Shown here: positions 1-12,759 of the stretch, piece by piece
Position numbering within the stretch: the first letter of the stretch is position 1
Layout: every line of letters begins with the position of its first letter
Assembly: GCF_016808095.1 (NCBI RefSeq)
Contig: NC_068970.1
Location: forward strand, 46,225,630-46,289,629
Origin: Vigna angularis
Taxonomy: Eukaryota > Streptophyta > Magnoliopsida > Fabales > Fabaceae
Length of the DNA: 64,000 nt
Direction: 5' to 3'
Made by a program: the position numbers and the translations under genes
The notes under the pieces: generated by a model
What the model saw: only the letters and a program-made list of their open reading frames with translations
What the model was told of the DNA's origin: nothing
Database searches by the model: none

Positions 1-11
1 TCAGCACCAAG

Positions 12-2605
12 ATGGTTGCCCAGAAATTCCTCGTGGATTTGAACAAGCCTCTTGTGTTCCAGGTAAACCCAATAACCTGCTTTTCAATCTGCATTTTCAG
101 GAATTGCCACGCGTTTTTACCTTTTCTTTCGCTCGCAGGTTGGGCATCTTGGCGAAGACTATGATGAGTGGGTTCACGAGCCTATCGTAAGCAAGGAAGG
201 TCCTCGCTTTTTCCAAAGCGATTTTCTGGAGGTACGCACATTCCTATCCGTTATCCAATTTCGTTTTTTTATCAGATTGCCACATTGGATCGAATGTTAG
301 GTTAGCTAACTTTGTCGTGGTTCTTCATTGGGACAGTTGTTCACGCGCACTGCGTGGTGGGTGATTCCGACCGTTTGGGTGCCTGTTGCTAGTTGGTTCA
401 TTTCCAATTCTGTAAAATCAGGCCTCCCTTCTCAACAAGTGGCTCCTTTCGTCCTTCTGGGAATCTTTGTGTGGACTTTGGCGGAATACACCTTGCACCG
501 ATTTCTCTTTCATGTTAAAACCAAGAGCTATTGGTGTGATTTCTCTCTTTCTCTTCACAACTCCTTAGCTAGTCTAGTTAATCTATCTCTGTATTCATGT
601 GATCAATAAAATATATATGCATGAGATTGATTACTTGTTTTGTAATATTGCATCAGGGGAAACACCTTTCATTATCTTCTCCATGGCTGCCACCACAAGC
701 ACCCCATGGATAGTTACAGACTTGTTTTCCCCCCGGTTGCAGCCGCTATGTTAGCTCTCCCGGTAATTTCATATCTTACCTAATATAGAAAAAATCATGC
801 TTTTCCATGCATTCAGAGTTGTTACCATGGTTTGAACTTGCGGTTTTGTTGTGGTTCAAATGCGGCTTAATTATGCAATTGGTGATTTTAAAAACCTTTA
901 TAGCTTAAGGGAATCCAATGATTGCCCCTTCACCCGGTCATCTAGGATCCGGCTTCTCTATAGTAAAAATTCAGTCTTGAGGATAGAGTATATCATTTCA
1001 GATGTTTATAAGAAGATCAACGGTTTATATTAGGCGCTAACAATCATGACTGCATTGGAACTCCATCTGTTGATTTTCTCAATTACTTAGATTAGATTTC
1101 TCAATTTACTGGAGTAAGATTCCATAATCTAGATAACATTTTTGTTATGAGAATCTCTGTTTTAACATGCATAAAAAGTTTCACTTGTTTTGTTGCATAC
1201 AAAAAAGTTGCCAATTAGTTCATCAAGCTCCAGTGTTATTATTATTGTGGCTTCAAAAACCTTGTTGTAGATGCAATGCAATAAAATTCATTAATGCTGT
1301 GTGTGAAATATTGTATTTGTTTACATACTAAGAATTTTTTCTTTCACTTGCTTTTGCGTTATATTGAAGTCTGTTAATTTCAGTTTTTATTCGTGAAAGG
1401 AAATGCTATTAAAGAAGGTAAATGAATGTAAGGATCAAATTTAGTATCCTGAGAATTTAAAATGCATTCAATACTTTTGTCACTGAGAAAATAGTAGATT
1501 TAGTGGGAGAATTTTGTAGAAAGGTAATGAATTGTTCCCCTCATGAAATGAAACCCAAAAGTCATTAGACTTATCAAGCAAATCTTCTGTAGCTTCTGAA
1601 AGGACATCTTTATAACCGTGATCATCTTCTGATTGGAGCTTCCAATAAGTGGCTGCTTCTGGAATGGGCTTTGTTGATGTCATAGGGAACCTAAGCACCT
1701 CACCGTCTTAACAGAGTTTGCAGATTTCCTCTTAAAACAGCCAGAAAACCTTTTTTTTAGCATTATGTGAAAATGATTGATTTGTATGAAGATGTGGTGA
1801 AACATCTATTCTGTGCCCATTCTTTTCTAGCTGAAATTGATAGGCGGCTCCATGAGTTGATTTTGTTGCTTTTGTCTTCCGTGTTCAGATCTGGAACTTA
1901 GTGAAGCTTATATGCACCCCTTCAATTGCCCCTGCCATGTTTGGAGGTATTTTGTTGGGCTATGTGATGTATGATTGCACCCATTACTACTTGCACCATG
2001 GTCAGCCAAAGTCTGAAGTGCCCAAAAGTCTAAAGGTAAAAGCGCTTCCCTTCCTTTAGCTGTTAAATTGCAGAGTCCAATGTGCAACTTGCAGAATCAT
2101 CTTGTCAATGAATAAAACTTGGGCTGTTTATCAGCTGCATTTCATAAAAAAAATTGGTCTCTGTATTTAATTCGATTAGAAATTGAAGGTCATTGAATTC
2201 ATATGCCGTGAATATTGAGGCATTCATTTTCATTTTTAGTTATCCTCTAAAACTGACCATAAAATATGATAGCATTCTCCTCTCTCCAATCTTCTAGAGA
2301 TTTGTGTTGTCTCATTTCTTTTGGAGCAAGATTTTTTCTCAGAGCATTATAAGCATGATGATGTTTGCCTCTTTCTTTTTTGTTATGCCATAGATTTTCT
2401 GTTGCTTATGATGTATTGGCAGCTATCTAAAATTATAAGCCAGGAAAAGGCATATCATAATTCCCTCGTTATTTTGCAGAAATATCACTTAAACCATCAT
2501 TATCGTCTCCAGAACTACGGCTTTGGAATCACTTCACCTCTGTGGGATAAAGTTTTTGGAACTGTTCCGCCTCCCCAATCAAAGGGTGATGCGAAACGCA
2601 GATAA
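12..2605 (+). CDS. FAH1: Dihydroceramide fatty acyl 2-hydroxylase, six exons
   Basis: Membrane di-iron hydroxylase that adds the 2-OH group to the very-long-chain fatty acyl part of (dihydro)ceramides in the ER, as known for plant FAH1/FAH2. Exons read by me: 12-62, 139-231, 337-533, 657-762, 1889-2035, 2480-2605. All introns are GT-AG, all phases agree, and the product is 239 aa (Arabidopsis homologues are about 237 aa). Exon 1 gives MVAQKFLVDLNKPLVFQ, the usual plant start. The histidine box residues of the family are all visible: HRFLFH, HYLLHGCHHKH, HYYLHH and HLNHH. Two hydrophobic stretches in exons 3 and 5 fit membrane segments. There is no cytochrome b5 domain, as in plant FAHs. Only 11 bases precede the ATG, so promoter and 5'UTR lie outside. 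Whether it is the FAH1 or FAH2 orthologue cannot be decided here. The frame is intact and it looks functional. Confidence 0.95.
1480..1683 (-). pseudogene. Protein-like antisense ORF inside FAH intron 4
   Basis: An open frame of about 67 codons from an ATG at 1683 lies on the strand opposite to the FAH gene, inside its longest intron (763-1888). Its composition is unlike the AT-rich intron around it: acidic and varied, with pieces such as PIPEAATYWKLQSED and LLDKSNDFWVSFHEG. This reads like real coding sequence rather than chance. I do not recognise the family. It may be a retrocopied or transposon-carried exon fragment. No introns, poly(A) tail or target-site duplication were identified. Confidence 0.3.
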
Positions 2606-3462
2606 TTAACTGCCATGGTTACATTTGTTCATTGGTTAAGCATAGTATATAATCAGGAGCTTCAAACGAGTATGTTGATAATTCATTATTCATGTCTCGG
2701 TTTGTTTAAATTATTTTGCTCCTCGATTGATGTTTCTGAGGGTTAACGTGCTACCATCTACCATCTTGTGTCAAACATCCTGTAAAATCTTTAAAATGTA
2801 TCTAATTTTTTGCATAAAACTCGCGTCCGTCTGCACAGTTCTTCATGCTGCAAACTTTGCTTTCTGTGTGACTCCTTTGCCTGGGATACCTAATTCTGTA
2901 CCTTAACTTCTAATATCAAAGAAATCAACGTAGACAGACTGATAGGTCTTCACACTTCAGTATCATCACAGTACCTTACAGCTGGACTCGTTTTATTTTA
3001 AGCAAAGGTGGGTTCAGTATTTACTTGGCATTTTTTTTTCTTTTTATAAAATAATTAACTTCAAATTCATTCTTATTATGTTTTTGTCTCTAAATAGTTA
3101 CTTTTAAATTTTGTTAAGGTTTAGGGTTCATTGTTTACTTAGCATTTCTTTTCCTTTTTATAAAAGAATTAACTTCAAAAGTTGGTTGGTTAAAGCGAAA
3201 TAAATAAGTAAAAATTAATATTTTCAAAATTAATACTGATATATTATTATTGTTGCTCGTATTACAAGAGAGTTTACTACGAACAATTAAGGGTAACCTC
3301 CATTCAATACATGGAACAAGTTTTCTCATAAATAATTATATCATTGATTGTATTATACTTTAGTGGTAATTTTTGTGCTTTTTTTTTACTTGAACTCAAG
3401 GAAGTTTTTCTTGTGAATTTTGTTGATTTTTTTTTATAGTTTTTATAAATTTCTATTTTATC
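2606..3462. other. FAH 3' flank, no gene
   Basis: The first few hundred bases should hold the FAH 3'UTR; no clear AATAAA signal was picked. A short local duplication is visible: a segment of about 60 bases near 3005-3060 (TTTACTTGGCAT followed by TTTTTATAAAATAATTAAC) recurs slightly altered at 3125-3180. No other gene is seen. Confidence 0.5.
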
Positions 3463-3518
3463 AAATACTAATACTAATAATAATAATAATAATAATTATT
3501 ATTATTATTATTATTATT
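3463..3518. repeat. (AAT)n-(ATT)n palindromic microsatellite
   Basis: About ten TAA/AAT triplets run directly into about nine ATT triplets, so the tract is its own inverted repeat and could extrude a long hairpin. The left end is imperfect (ATACTAATACTAATAA). Confidence 0.85.
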
Positions 3519-3539
3519 TTCCTTCTTATCCTTTATTTC

Positions 3540-4560
3540 ACAAATACCAAATAAAAGTAACTATGGTTATTCAATAGGATTAGGAACACCTAAGAGTGAT
3601 TTAAAACACTCAACTATACTTTATTGAATATTTAATGAAATCCTCTGAGTTAACTTAGAGAAAAACTGGACGTAGTCCTAATAGGTGAACCAATATAAAA
3701 CTGTTTGTGTATCATAGTCTTTTCAGTAAACAATTGGTTCTTGATGAAGGCAATCTTTCTAGGTCCTCAAGTTAGCTTTAAGCTTTTGGCTAACGTTTAC
3801 ATCTTTAACAAGTTACTACTTAAGAATCTTTGGAGAAAGTTGAGTTAGTTCTATAAACGATCTCTATGGAATAACGTTTATAGACGAAGTATGACTAACT
3901 CACAAGTGTTGCGTACATCATGCTTAGTTCTTCATCCGCGAAAAGATCTAGAAAACACTATTCAACCCATCTTCTAATGTTTTCTCACAGCTGTAGTAAA
4001 CAAATATTACAATGACACTCGAGAGTATTGCTTGACTTTTCTTTTTCTCTTCTCAGATATTATCTTTTTGTTTGAGCTTCTCTTCTAAACGCTTTTCGTA
4101 GGATTGATATTTACGTTGTAAGTTAATTCTTCCTTTGAATGATATTTTATTTAAAGGTTTTTTCAAAAAGTATCTGTTAGACTAAGCTCGTGGCCTTGAA
4201 TCTTGTGTCTTCTCTCTCTTGCGTGTGAAGTAGCCATTGGTTAAAGTCAACTTGTCATATCAGACTTGCTTTTTCAGTACTTTGCTCAAAGTAGGTTGTA
4301 CTATCTTTCAGACATGTTTTCTTATGAAGAGAACATTTCATGACTATCTTCTTTGTCTCTAACGTCCACTTCTGATATATTTCAAATAAAGCATGTGGAT
4401 GGGTGTAGTAGGTTATCTACATAAAATAGAGTAGATTGTGCATACAACAAATATGTTTTATCTTTTATCACTTTTGTTGATTTTGAACGTTAATAATTTA
4501 ATGACATTTAATGTTTGTTCAGAACAACAAAATACTTTTTTCATTTTCTACCGTTGAGGT
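3540..4560 (+). mobile_element. Decayed copia-type LTR/leader relic
   Basis: The stretch has phrases typical of SIRE-like copia LTRs: GGACGTAGTCC followed by GAACCAATATAAA near 3670-3700, and AGAAAACACTATTCAACCC near 3950. The intact copia LTR at 24540 carries the matching phrase GGACGTAGGATT followed by GAACCAGGATAAAA. No ends, TSD or coding part can be defined. It is a low-confidence relic. Confidence 0.35.
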
Positions 4561-5559
4561 ACCATTTATCATTTAAGCTTTTCCTTAAGATACCATTCGT
4601 TGAGTAAGAACTTCATCGTTGGAAAAAGTAAAGATTTTAGCTCATGGTACCGTCTAATCTGTTATACACGCTCTTTGGATATTTCCTTTTTAGAGCTAGA
4701 ACGTTTAACATGTTTTATCTTCTATAAATCTTTTATCTTTGTTTAAGGCTTTTAGAGTGTTTGGTCAAAGATATTGTCTCGACACCTTTTTTTCTTCTTG
4801 AGAGTTCAACTTATTACCATTGGGTACAATATAGCTTACGCGTTTAACATAACCCTCTTAGACACTTTGACTTGTAAGTCGTTTAGCATTGCATTTGGAA
4901 GCTTTAACCTAATTATTTTCCTAAGTGTTTTCTTAAGGTTTTTCTATGTTGATGGATGATTGGGAATCCTATTCCTAATACTTATGTTTCAGCCTATCCT
5001 ATTCTTCTGGTTTAAGTATTTTCAGATTCTTGTCTCGTTTAATGTTATTCGATTAAACTTCAAAACATGAGAGTGTTTAGATATTTTGTCTTATAGACGA
5101 TTTTGTCTTAACATTTAAAACATTTTGGCACGCATCAGCTCATTGATAGATACATTTTAAAAGTAAAGCATTTGATATATGATCTTTAGATGATATAAAA
5201 CATTAAATGCTTATTTTATAAAACAACCTTTAAGTTTCATTACATCGTGTAGTTAACTTTTCCTAGACGATTCTTTTCTTTAAAAGCTTATCTATTCAAC
5301 ACATTTTAGATATAATATTTTAAGCGTCAATGTTTCTTTAAGCGTACACATAGACGTTTCCTTTTGTTAGACGTTGTTTGTAAAACATTCTCTGTTAGAC
5401 GATATATGTTGAAAAACGCTATGTTTAGAAAATTTTATTTTAATAGACAATTTATTTGTAAATGCTTATTTCGTTCAATGTTGTTTGTTAAACTTCAAAA
5501 CAAGAAATGTTAGACGATCTTGTTTCTTTAGATGATCTTGTCTTAACAACTTACACTAC
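4561..5559. other. AT-rich spacer without recognisable gene
   Basis: Short open frames only. The motif TTAGACGAT or close variants recurs many times between about 5080 and 5560, which suggests a degraded low-copy internal repeat. Nothing protein-like is seen. Confidence 0.5.
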
Positions 5560-6900
5560 TCGTCGTTCTTTATGATCTTCTCTCATTAATCTTCATGATT
5601 CTTGGTGTATTCTTGGTGATTTTAATTAATGTTTTTCTTTGTGCTAAGGATGTGAAGGGTGGTGTTTTCCCTAGTCAAATTTCTTGTGCTGAGTTTTTAA
5701 ATTGTATCAATTTTAATGAACTTGTTTATGGCTTCATCTTTTGGATGTTATTACACTTGGTGAAACTTTAGAAGAGGTATGCATCATATTGATATAAGAG
5801 TTGATAGAGTTTTTGATAATTTTCTTGTCTTGAGAATTTGTCTTCTTGTCTTATTAATATATTACTTCGAAACTGTTTGGATCATCATCTCTTACTCCTT
5901 TTTCTTTCTCATTCGATTGAGTTTTCAAATATTCTTCTTTTCGATTTTTAAAGATGTGGAAGTCTCATGAATTATTGTTCCCTCATCCATAGCTCTTGGA
6001 ATGCTCTTACTTCTAATTTGTCTTATGTTGATTTTGCAAAGGAAATTGAAACATCTTAAAGTTGCTTTGAAAGGGTGAAATAAAAATGTTTTTGGAAACA
6101 TACATAAGTTGGTGGTGGATAACCAATGCCTAATTTCTAATATTCAACGACGGATTTTAAATGTTTTTCATCTAATTTAGATATTTTTCTAATTCATGAC
6201 ACCAAGATAAAAGATGATTTAAAATTTTCTCTGGATGGTTGGCTGTTTATGGAAAGGAAAAAGTTAAAATGAATTCATTTAAAGACAAGGATAAAAATAT
6301 TATATTTTTTTTCATGCTTAGGTTCACAAGAGGCATAATACAAGAGTATTTTCAAGTTGCATCATGATGGTTAAGTTATTTATGATCCAAAAATGATTGA
6401 AAATCCTATTGTCATTTTACTAATTTATATGTTTCTCCTATTACTCTTGATGTTTCGATTACTTATATGTGGTCTTTTTGTTATTTTTTATATTTTTTCT
6501 CTACTTATTGATGACGGAAATAATTGTTTTATCAATGTCCTAATTTTCATGAGGTGAAACATGTGATTTTTTCTTTTAATGATGATGACACTTATAGTGT
6601 AAATGATTTTAGTGGATGTTTTTATCATTTTAGTATATTGTTAGTGTTGATGTTTGTAAAGTTATCCAACAATTTTTTTCCGATAAAGTTAGATTCTTCA
6701 TAATATGAATTTAAATATTGTTTCTTTTATCACTAAAATTATAACCAAATATATTAAATATTTTTTTAATGCCTTAAATGTATATTAACTCACTGCTAAT
6801 AACATAGTTATGCATCGATTTCATGTATAGTGTTTTCGGTTTAGGTCTTATAGACACTACTGACCCTGCTAGTGTCACTTTTAGATCTCAGTATATTATT
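5560..6900 (+). mobile_element. Degenerate L1-type LINE fragment
   Basis: Broken frames match the order of plant L1 LINE ORF2. Around 6040-6110 the reading KLKHLKVALKGW, then KNVFGNIHKLV, is the familiar linker between endonuclease and reverse transcriptase. About 6340-6450 gives a weak match to the 'dG..Yhd...ie..i..fY..LFs' stretch. About 6605-6640 reads NDFSGCFYHF, the entry to the reverse transcriptase domain. 6700-6770 gives a decayed NIVSLITKIITKYIKYFFN. There are many stops and frameshifts, and the 3' tail and TSD are not identified. The element is old and inactive. Confidence 0.6.
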
Positions 6901-7679
6901 TACAAATTAAAAAATCGATTAATCTACGGAGTTGTTTCAAATATTTTATATATAAGCCATTGATTAATGTTCATAGAAAGAAACAAAAACAGCTAGCAGT
7001 AATTAATATTTATTCCTTTTATTCTTAGTCAAACTTACATATAAAATGTTGGAAAAATCATTTGACACCATTTTATCATTGTTTGATAATTTTTACCGAA
7101 ATAAAACGATAAAATAGTCTTAATAAAAATTAACTTTTATATTTTTTTAAAAGAAAGAAGAACAAATAGTAAGAAAGAAAAGTAAATAGTAATGAGAGAA
7201 GAGTAAATAATAACGAGAGATAGTGTGAAATGATAATAAAAAAATTGTGGTTAAAATGTTATAAAGAAACCAGGCGTATGAAAGTTGTCCAATAGTTCCT
7301 GATTTCAAGTCAATTAAATACTTCTTTTTCTTATGATTAGGTCAAACAAGTATATTCAAGTCTCACTGAGTAGCCATTTATGTTGACAGATTTGGAACAG
7401 AAAGAAAAGTCTTAAATGTTCAAAAGTAACAGAGAAAAAGTCACTTAAATACTAATGGCAAACCAATGGCAAAACGCACAAGAAAAGAAACTAATGGCAA
7501 ACCAATGTAATTGTTAATGCGCATATTATTTGAGCAGATTCAAACGAAGAACACAAACATATGTGTGGAAATGAAGAACACAAACAGATTTAACCACAAT
7601 TTTCATATTGATCTAGCATTCTAGCCATAATACAGTGGCATACCCCTTTGATCTATCTAGCTTATTATGCTAATGGCTT
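6901..7679. other. AT-rich spacer and BBE 3' flank
   Basis: No gene is seen. A short direct repeat (TAATGGCAAACCAATG) occurs at about 7452-7468 and 7490-7507. The 3'UTR of the minus-strand oxidase should lie just left of 7680. Confidence 0.5.
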
Positions 7680-9293
<1,614 letters not shown>

Positions 9294-9335
9294 TTAGCTT
9301 TCTTCTGTGTACAAATAAAAGGTTGAGTTTGAGTA

Positions 9336-9346
9336 AGATATATAAT
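9336..9346 (-). promoter_or_regulatory. TATA-like box of the BBE-like gene
   Basis: On the minus strand the sequence reads TTATATATC about 55-65 bases upstream of the ATG at 9281, a plausible position for a TATA box with a short 5'UTR. No experimental support. Confidence 0.4.
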
Positions 9347-10018
9347 ACACTGATTGTTTCTTGGTAATGGTAGTTTATAGAGGCAATATACGTGTACTTG
9401 AGCTAAGTCAAACGTCATGTGAATGAGTATTTCAGTTTTAGTGTTATGAAAAATAATGATAATCACAGTGTGGAATTAGTTTTCAACATTCAGTGTGGAA
9501 TCCGATACATTTCACACTCAATATTACCATGTGATATCGTTATTTTTCCTATATACAACTTTTTGTTCTTCCCACTACCATGTGTACAGAATTGTATATA
9601 TAATATCCTAGGGGTATGATTGAAATTGACTTTTTTTAACCGATTGGATGAACTAAACAAAATGAAATGATACTGAACGAATTAAAGCAAAATGAAATAA
9701 AATATTCATGTTCATATTTCAGCATGTTATAATGGAGTAAAGTAAAAGCTTCATTCTATATCTTCTCATACAACAAATAAAAGTGAAGGTAAATGAGAAA
9801 TAATAGAAAATATGTTTCACTAGTTTTATTATATTGTATCCATATTAAACAAGAGTTCAAATAAGAGAAAAAAAAGGTTTACGTTAGTAGTGTGTAAAGT
9901 TTTTTGCATTATAATTTCAGCACAAAATATCATATATCATATTTCATCACAAAATCATACAATATAACCATATAAAAAATTCTTAACTATTAGGTTTATA
10001 TCTTGTGAATATTTAAAA

Positions 10019-10020
<2 letters not shown>

Positions 10021-10053
<33 letters not shown>
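10021..10053. repeat. (TA)n microsatellite
   Basis: About fifteen uninterrupted TA units between ATT-rich flanks. Confidence 0.9.
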
Positions 10054-10056
<3 letters not shown>

Positions 10057-10323
10057 TTAATGTTATTTTTAGGATGAAAGGTTTCTAATATACATTTTTA
10101 CGTCAAAATATAAATATTAGAGATATAATATTTGATATTTGTGAATAGTCCATAATAATAAATGACACAATCCTTACAACATATATCTTTAGATTACACT
10201 CTAATATCATATACATAATATAAGTGATCTCATATATAACTCCCAGAACCAAGTTGTAAATTAGATATGCACCTCTCTCTCTCTATATATATATATATAA
10301 TTTGATCTTCTATCTACTAAGAG

Positions 10324-10328
<5 letters not shown>

Positions 10329-10359
<31 letters not shown>

Positions 10360-10361
10360 TA
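10329..10361. repeat. (AAT)n microsatellite
   Basis: About ten AAT units. Confidence 0.9.
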
Positions 10362-11619
10362 ATATGAAATGATTTTGCATTACCTATAGTTCAAATTTAA
10401 ATGCTATTACATGATCAAAATGTAACTGTTAAAATACGATTTTAAATATGATAAGTGCTTATATGTTATGAAAGTTTTGCACATATTAATAATATAACTA
10501 GTTAATAACTTGATTTATATAGACTAATTGGTTTGAAATGTTGTATAAAATTGGTGTTTTGAATTTACTTAATAACTACTGTACGAGTCTAGAAAACAAA
10601 GATATGACAATGTATTTTAAACAATGAGAATCAATTATTTTAATATTAAAAATTTAAAATATAAATAAAAATTTTATAAACGAATTTTATTATCTGAAAT
10701 CACACTATTTTTCTATATATTTATGTTCTCTAGAGCTCCCTACCCTCATTTTAAGGATCCTAACCTATTGTCTATTTGTTTGAAGATAAAAACCGTCTCA
10801 GTATTCCTTGACGCAAGGTCGTCAACTTTTTCTAATCAACTTCTGCAAAATAGTAAGTTAGTTTCTACTCTTTTTTCTTGTCTAGAGTCTTCTATAAGAC
10901 TCTTTACTGATCAATGGTCCTAACTGTGTACCCTGACCATGTTTTTGTTGTTTGTAGGAGCATATAGAGTTTCTTATGCTTGTAGAGCTGTTTTGAAATA
11001 GATAGAGTTGTTTGATCATCTATTAGGTAAAGGAAGCTAAATGTTTTAGTGTGCGTGAGTTGAACAATTGTTGATTGAAATTAGTATAATGAATATGAGT
11101 GTTGTTTGTTATGAATTGTATGGTATGTTTGATTGATTGAACTGATGTTAGTTTGTGTTTAGACTATGGTGATTGAGGAAAATGAGGATCTTACCATTTG
11201 AGCTGGTTGATGTTCAATATGACTTTAAAAACTATTTTTGAACCAATTATTAAGTCAGGAAAACTAATTTGATCTTCTGAACACGTCCTTGGTTCCTTAA
11301 ATCATAGATTTAAAGTGGCTATTTTCTGATATGGCATTGAGTGGGACTGGTGTGGTGTTGAGCGCTAGCTTGGTTGTTTAAGTTCGAAAGCAATTTTGCT
11401 CTAGACCGATGAGCCCTCACTTTTCTTGTTGAGTGACCATTTTTGCTAATGATTTGGCGTTGAGCAGTGGTAGGGCACCATTGACTGCCACATTTCACTA
11501 CAGGTTTCAAACCATTTTAATTTCCGGTCATTGAGTGATAGAATGGAGTTGTTGGGTGAGCCATTTTACGCGAAGAATGGCGCTGAGCACCAGAGATTTG
11601 ACATTGAACACCACTCCCA

Positions 11620-12506
11620 ATGTCAATTTATACGATTGTTTTGGTTTATTCCTTTGGTTGTTTTGTATTGATCTGTATCATTCCAAAATTTGTTGATGAA
11701 TATAATGGCTGCATGAATGTGTATGAAAACCTTTGATATGTTTATGGGTGGTATGGTTGTTGAGATAATTTCAAGGAGAAATTCTATGTTTTGGTGATGT
11801 TTAGTGTATGCTTGACATATGTGAGTTTAGAAAGGAGGTATCCTAATATACTACCATTCATTCAAAACATATAGAGATGAATGGGGTGAAGGAGAGAACG
11901 ACAAAAGGTCTTTACCTTAGAGTTTTGATCTTAGACATGAAAGATAACCTCGTGAGTAGTAGGGGGATAACCCCTATGTTTATGACTTTACAGAGTACAA
12001 ATACCACTATGGGTGCACACCTATAATGAAGCCCTATCTCAAAGTATGTATCTCGATAATTGAGTTTAGAGTCATCTGTTTGTATGTTCATATGAGTTAT
12101 GATATTTTATAAATGTTGAACTAATATGTTATATACTTGAATCGTTTTATGAAGTTTTCTTTGAATACTAGCTTACTCTGCCTTCTTTTCTTTTTATGTT
12201 GTTTCACTTTTGCAATAATCTCCTCTTGCTGTTAGTAGAAGATGAGTTAGGTATCGACATGCCTTTAGTGAAGATCAAGGATGTTACCGAGTGTTGATTT
12301 ATGTTTTAGTTTGTTGTTTGCGTAGTTGTTTCTTATCTTTTGAAAATCTTATATAGTTTTTCTGTGATCTTGTACATATACTATGTTAGTATAGTTATTA
12401 CTCTAGATAATTGTATTAATATTTTGTATGTTTTCTATTTATTTGTTGTGTATTATTAGAATTTATATTTATTTGGTATTGTTATACTATTAATTGGTAT
12501 TTTACA
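11620..12506 (+). repeat. 5' LTR (alignable part) of old Ty3/gypsy element H
   Basis: The sequence from CAATTTATACGATTG to GGTATTTTACA aligns, with many differences, to 34538-35372 in the same orientation. It ends in ACA and is followed by TTTTTTTAGCAGAGCA, a decayed version of the initiator-Met-tRNA primer-binding site TGGTATCAGAGCA. The left limit of the LTR is not seen; GC-rich 'GAGCGC' phrases at 11330-11610 and text back to perhaps 10.9 kb may belong to it. Divergence between the two LTR copies is high, so the insertion is old. Confidence 0.65.
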
Positions 12507-12759
12507 TTTTTTTAGCAGAGCAATAGTTCCTTGAGTAGATTTGTAGGTATAGGCTTGCTTAGGCTCTATTGCGTGTTCTTTATGTAAGGTTAGTTAGTTG
12601 GGTGACTGTCTTGTTTTTAGACTGATGGTTTCTTTCTCGTTGTGGACAAAGTTATGACACTTAGGTCGCCTCTTCCTCCTCATAAAAGTTCATATATGCC
12701 CAACCTGGTAAGGGTAATGTAATCCTTTGTAGTAACAATGCAATAAAAAAATGCTTCTA

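Larger units (their letters stand above)
9347..10720. other. AT-rich intergenic region with microsatellites
   Basis: No gene is seen. It contains three simple repeats: (TA)n at about 10021-10053, a CT run passing into (TA)n at about 10273-10302, and (AAT)n at about 10329-10361. Confidence 0.7.
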
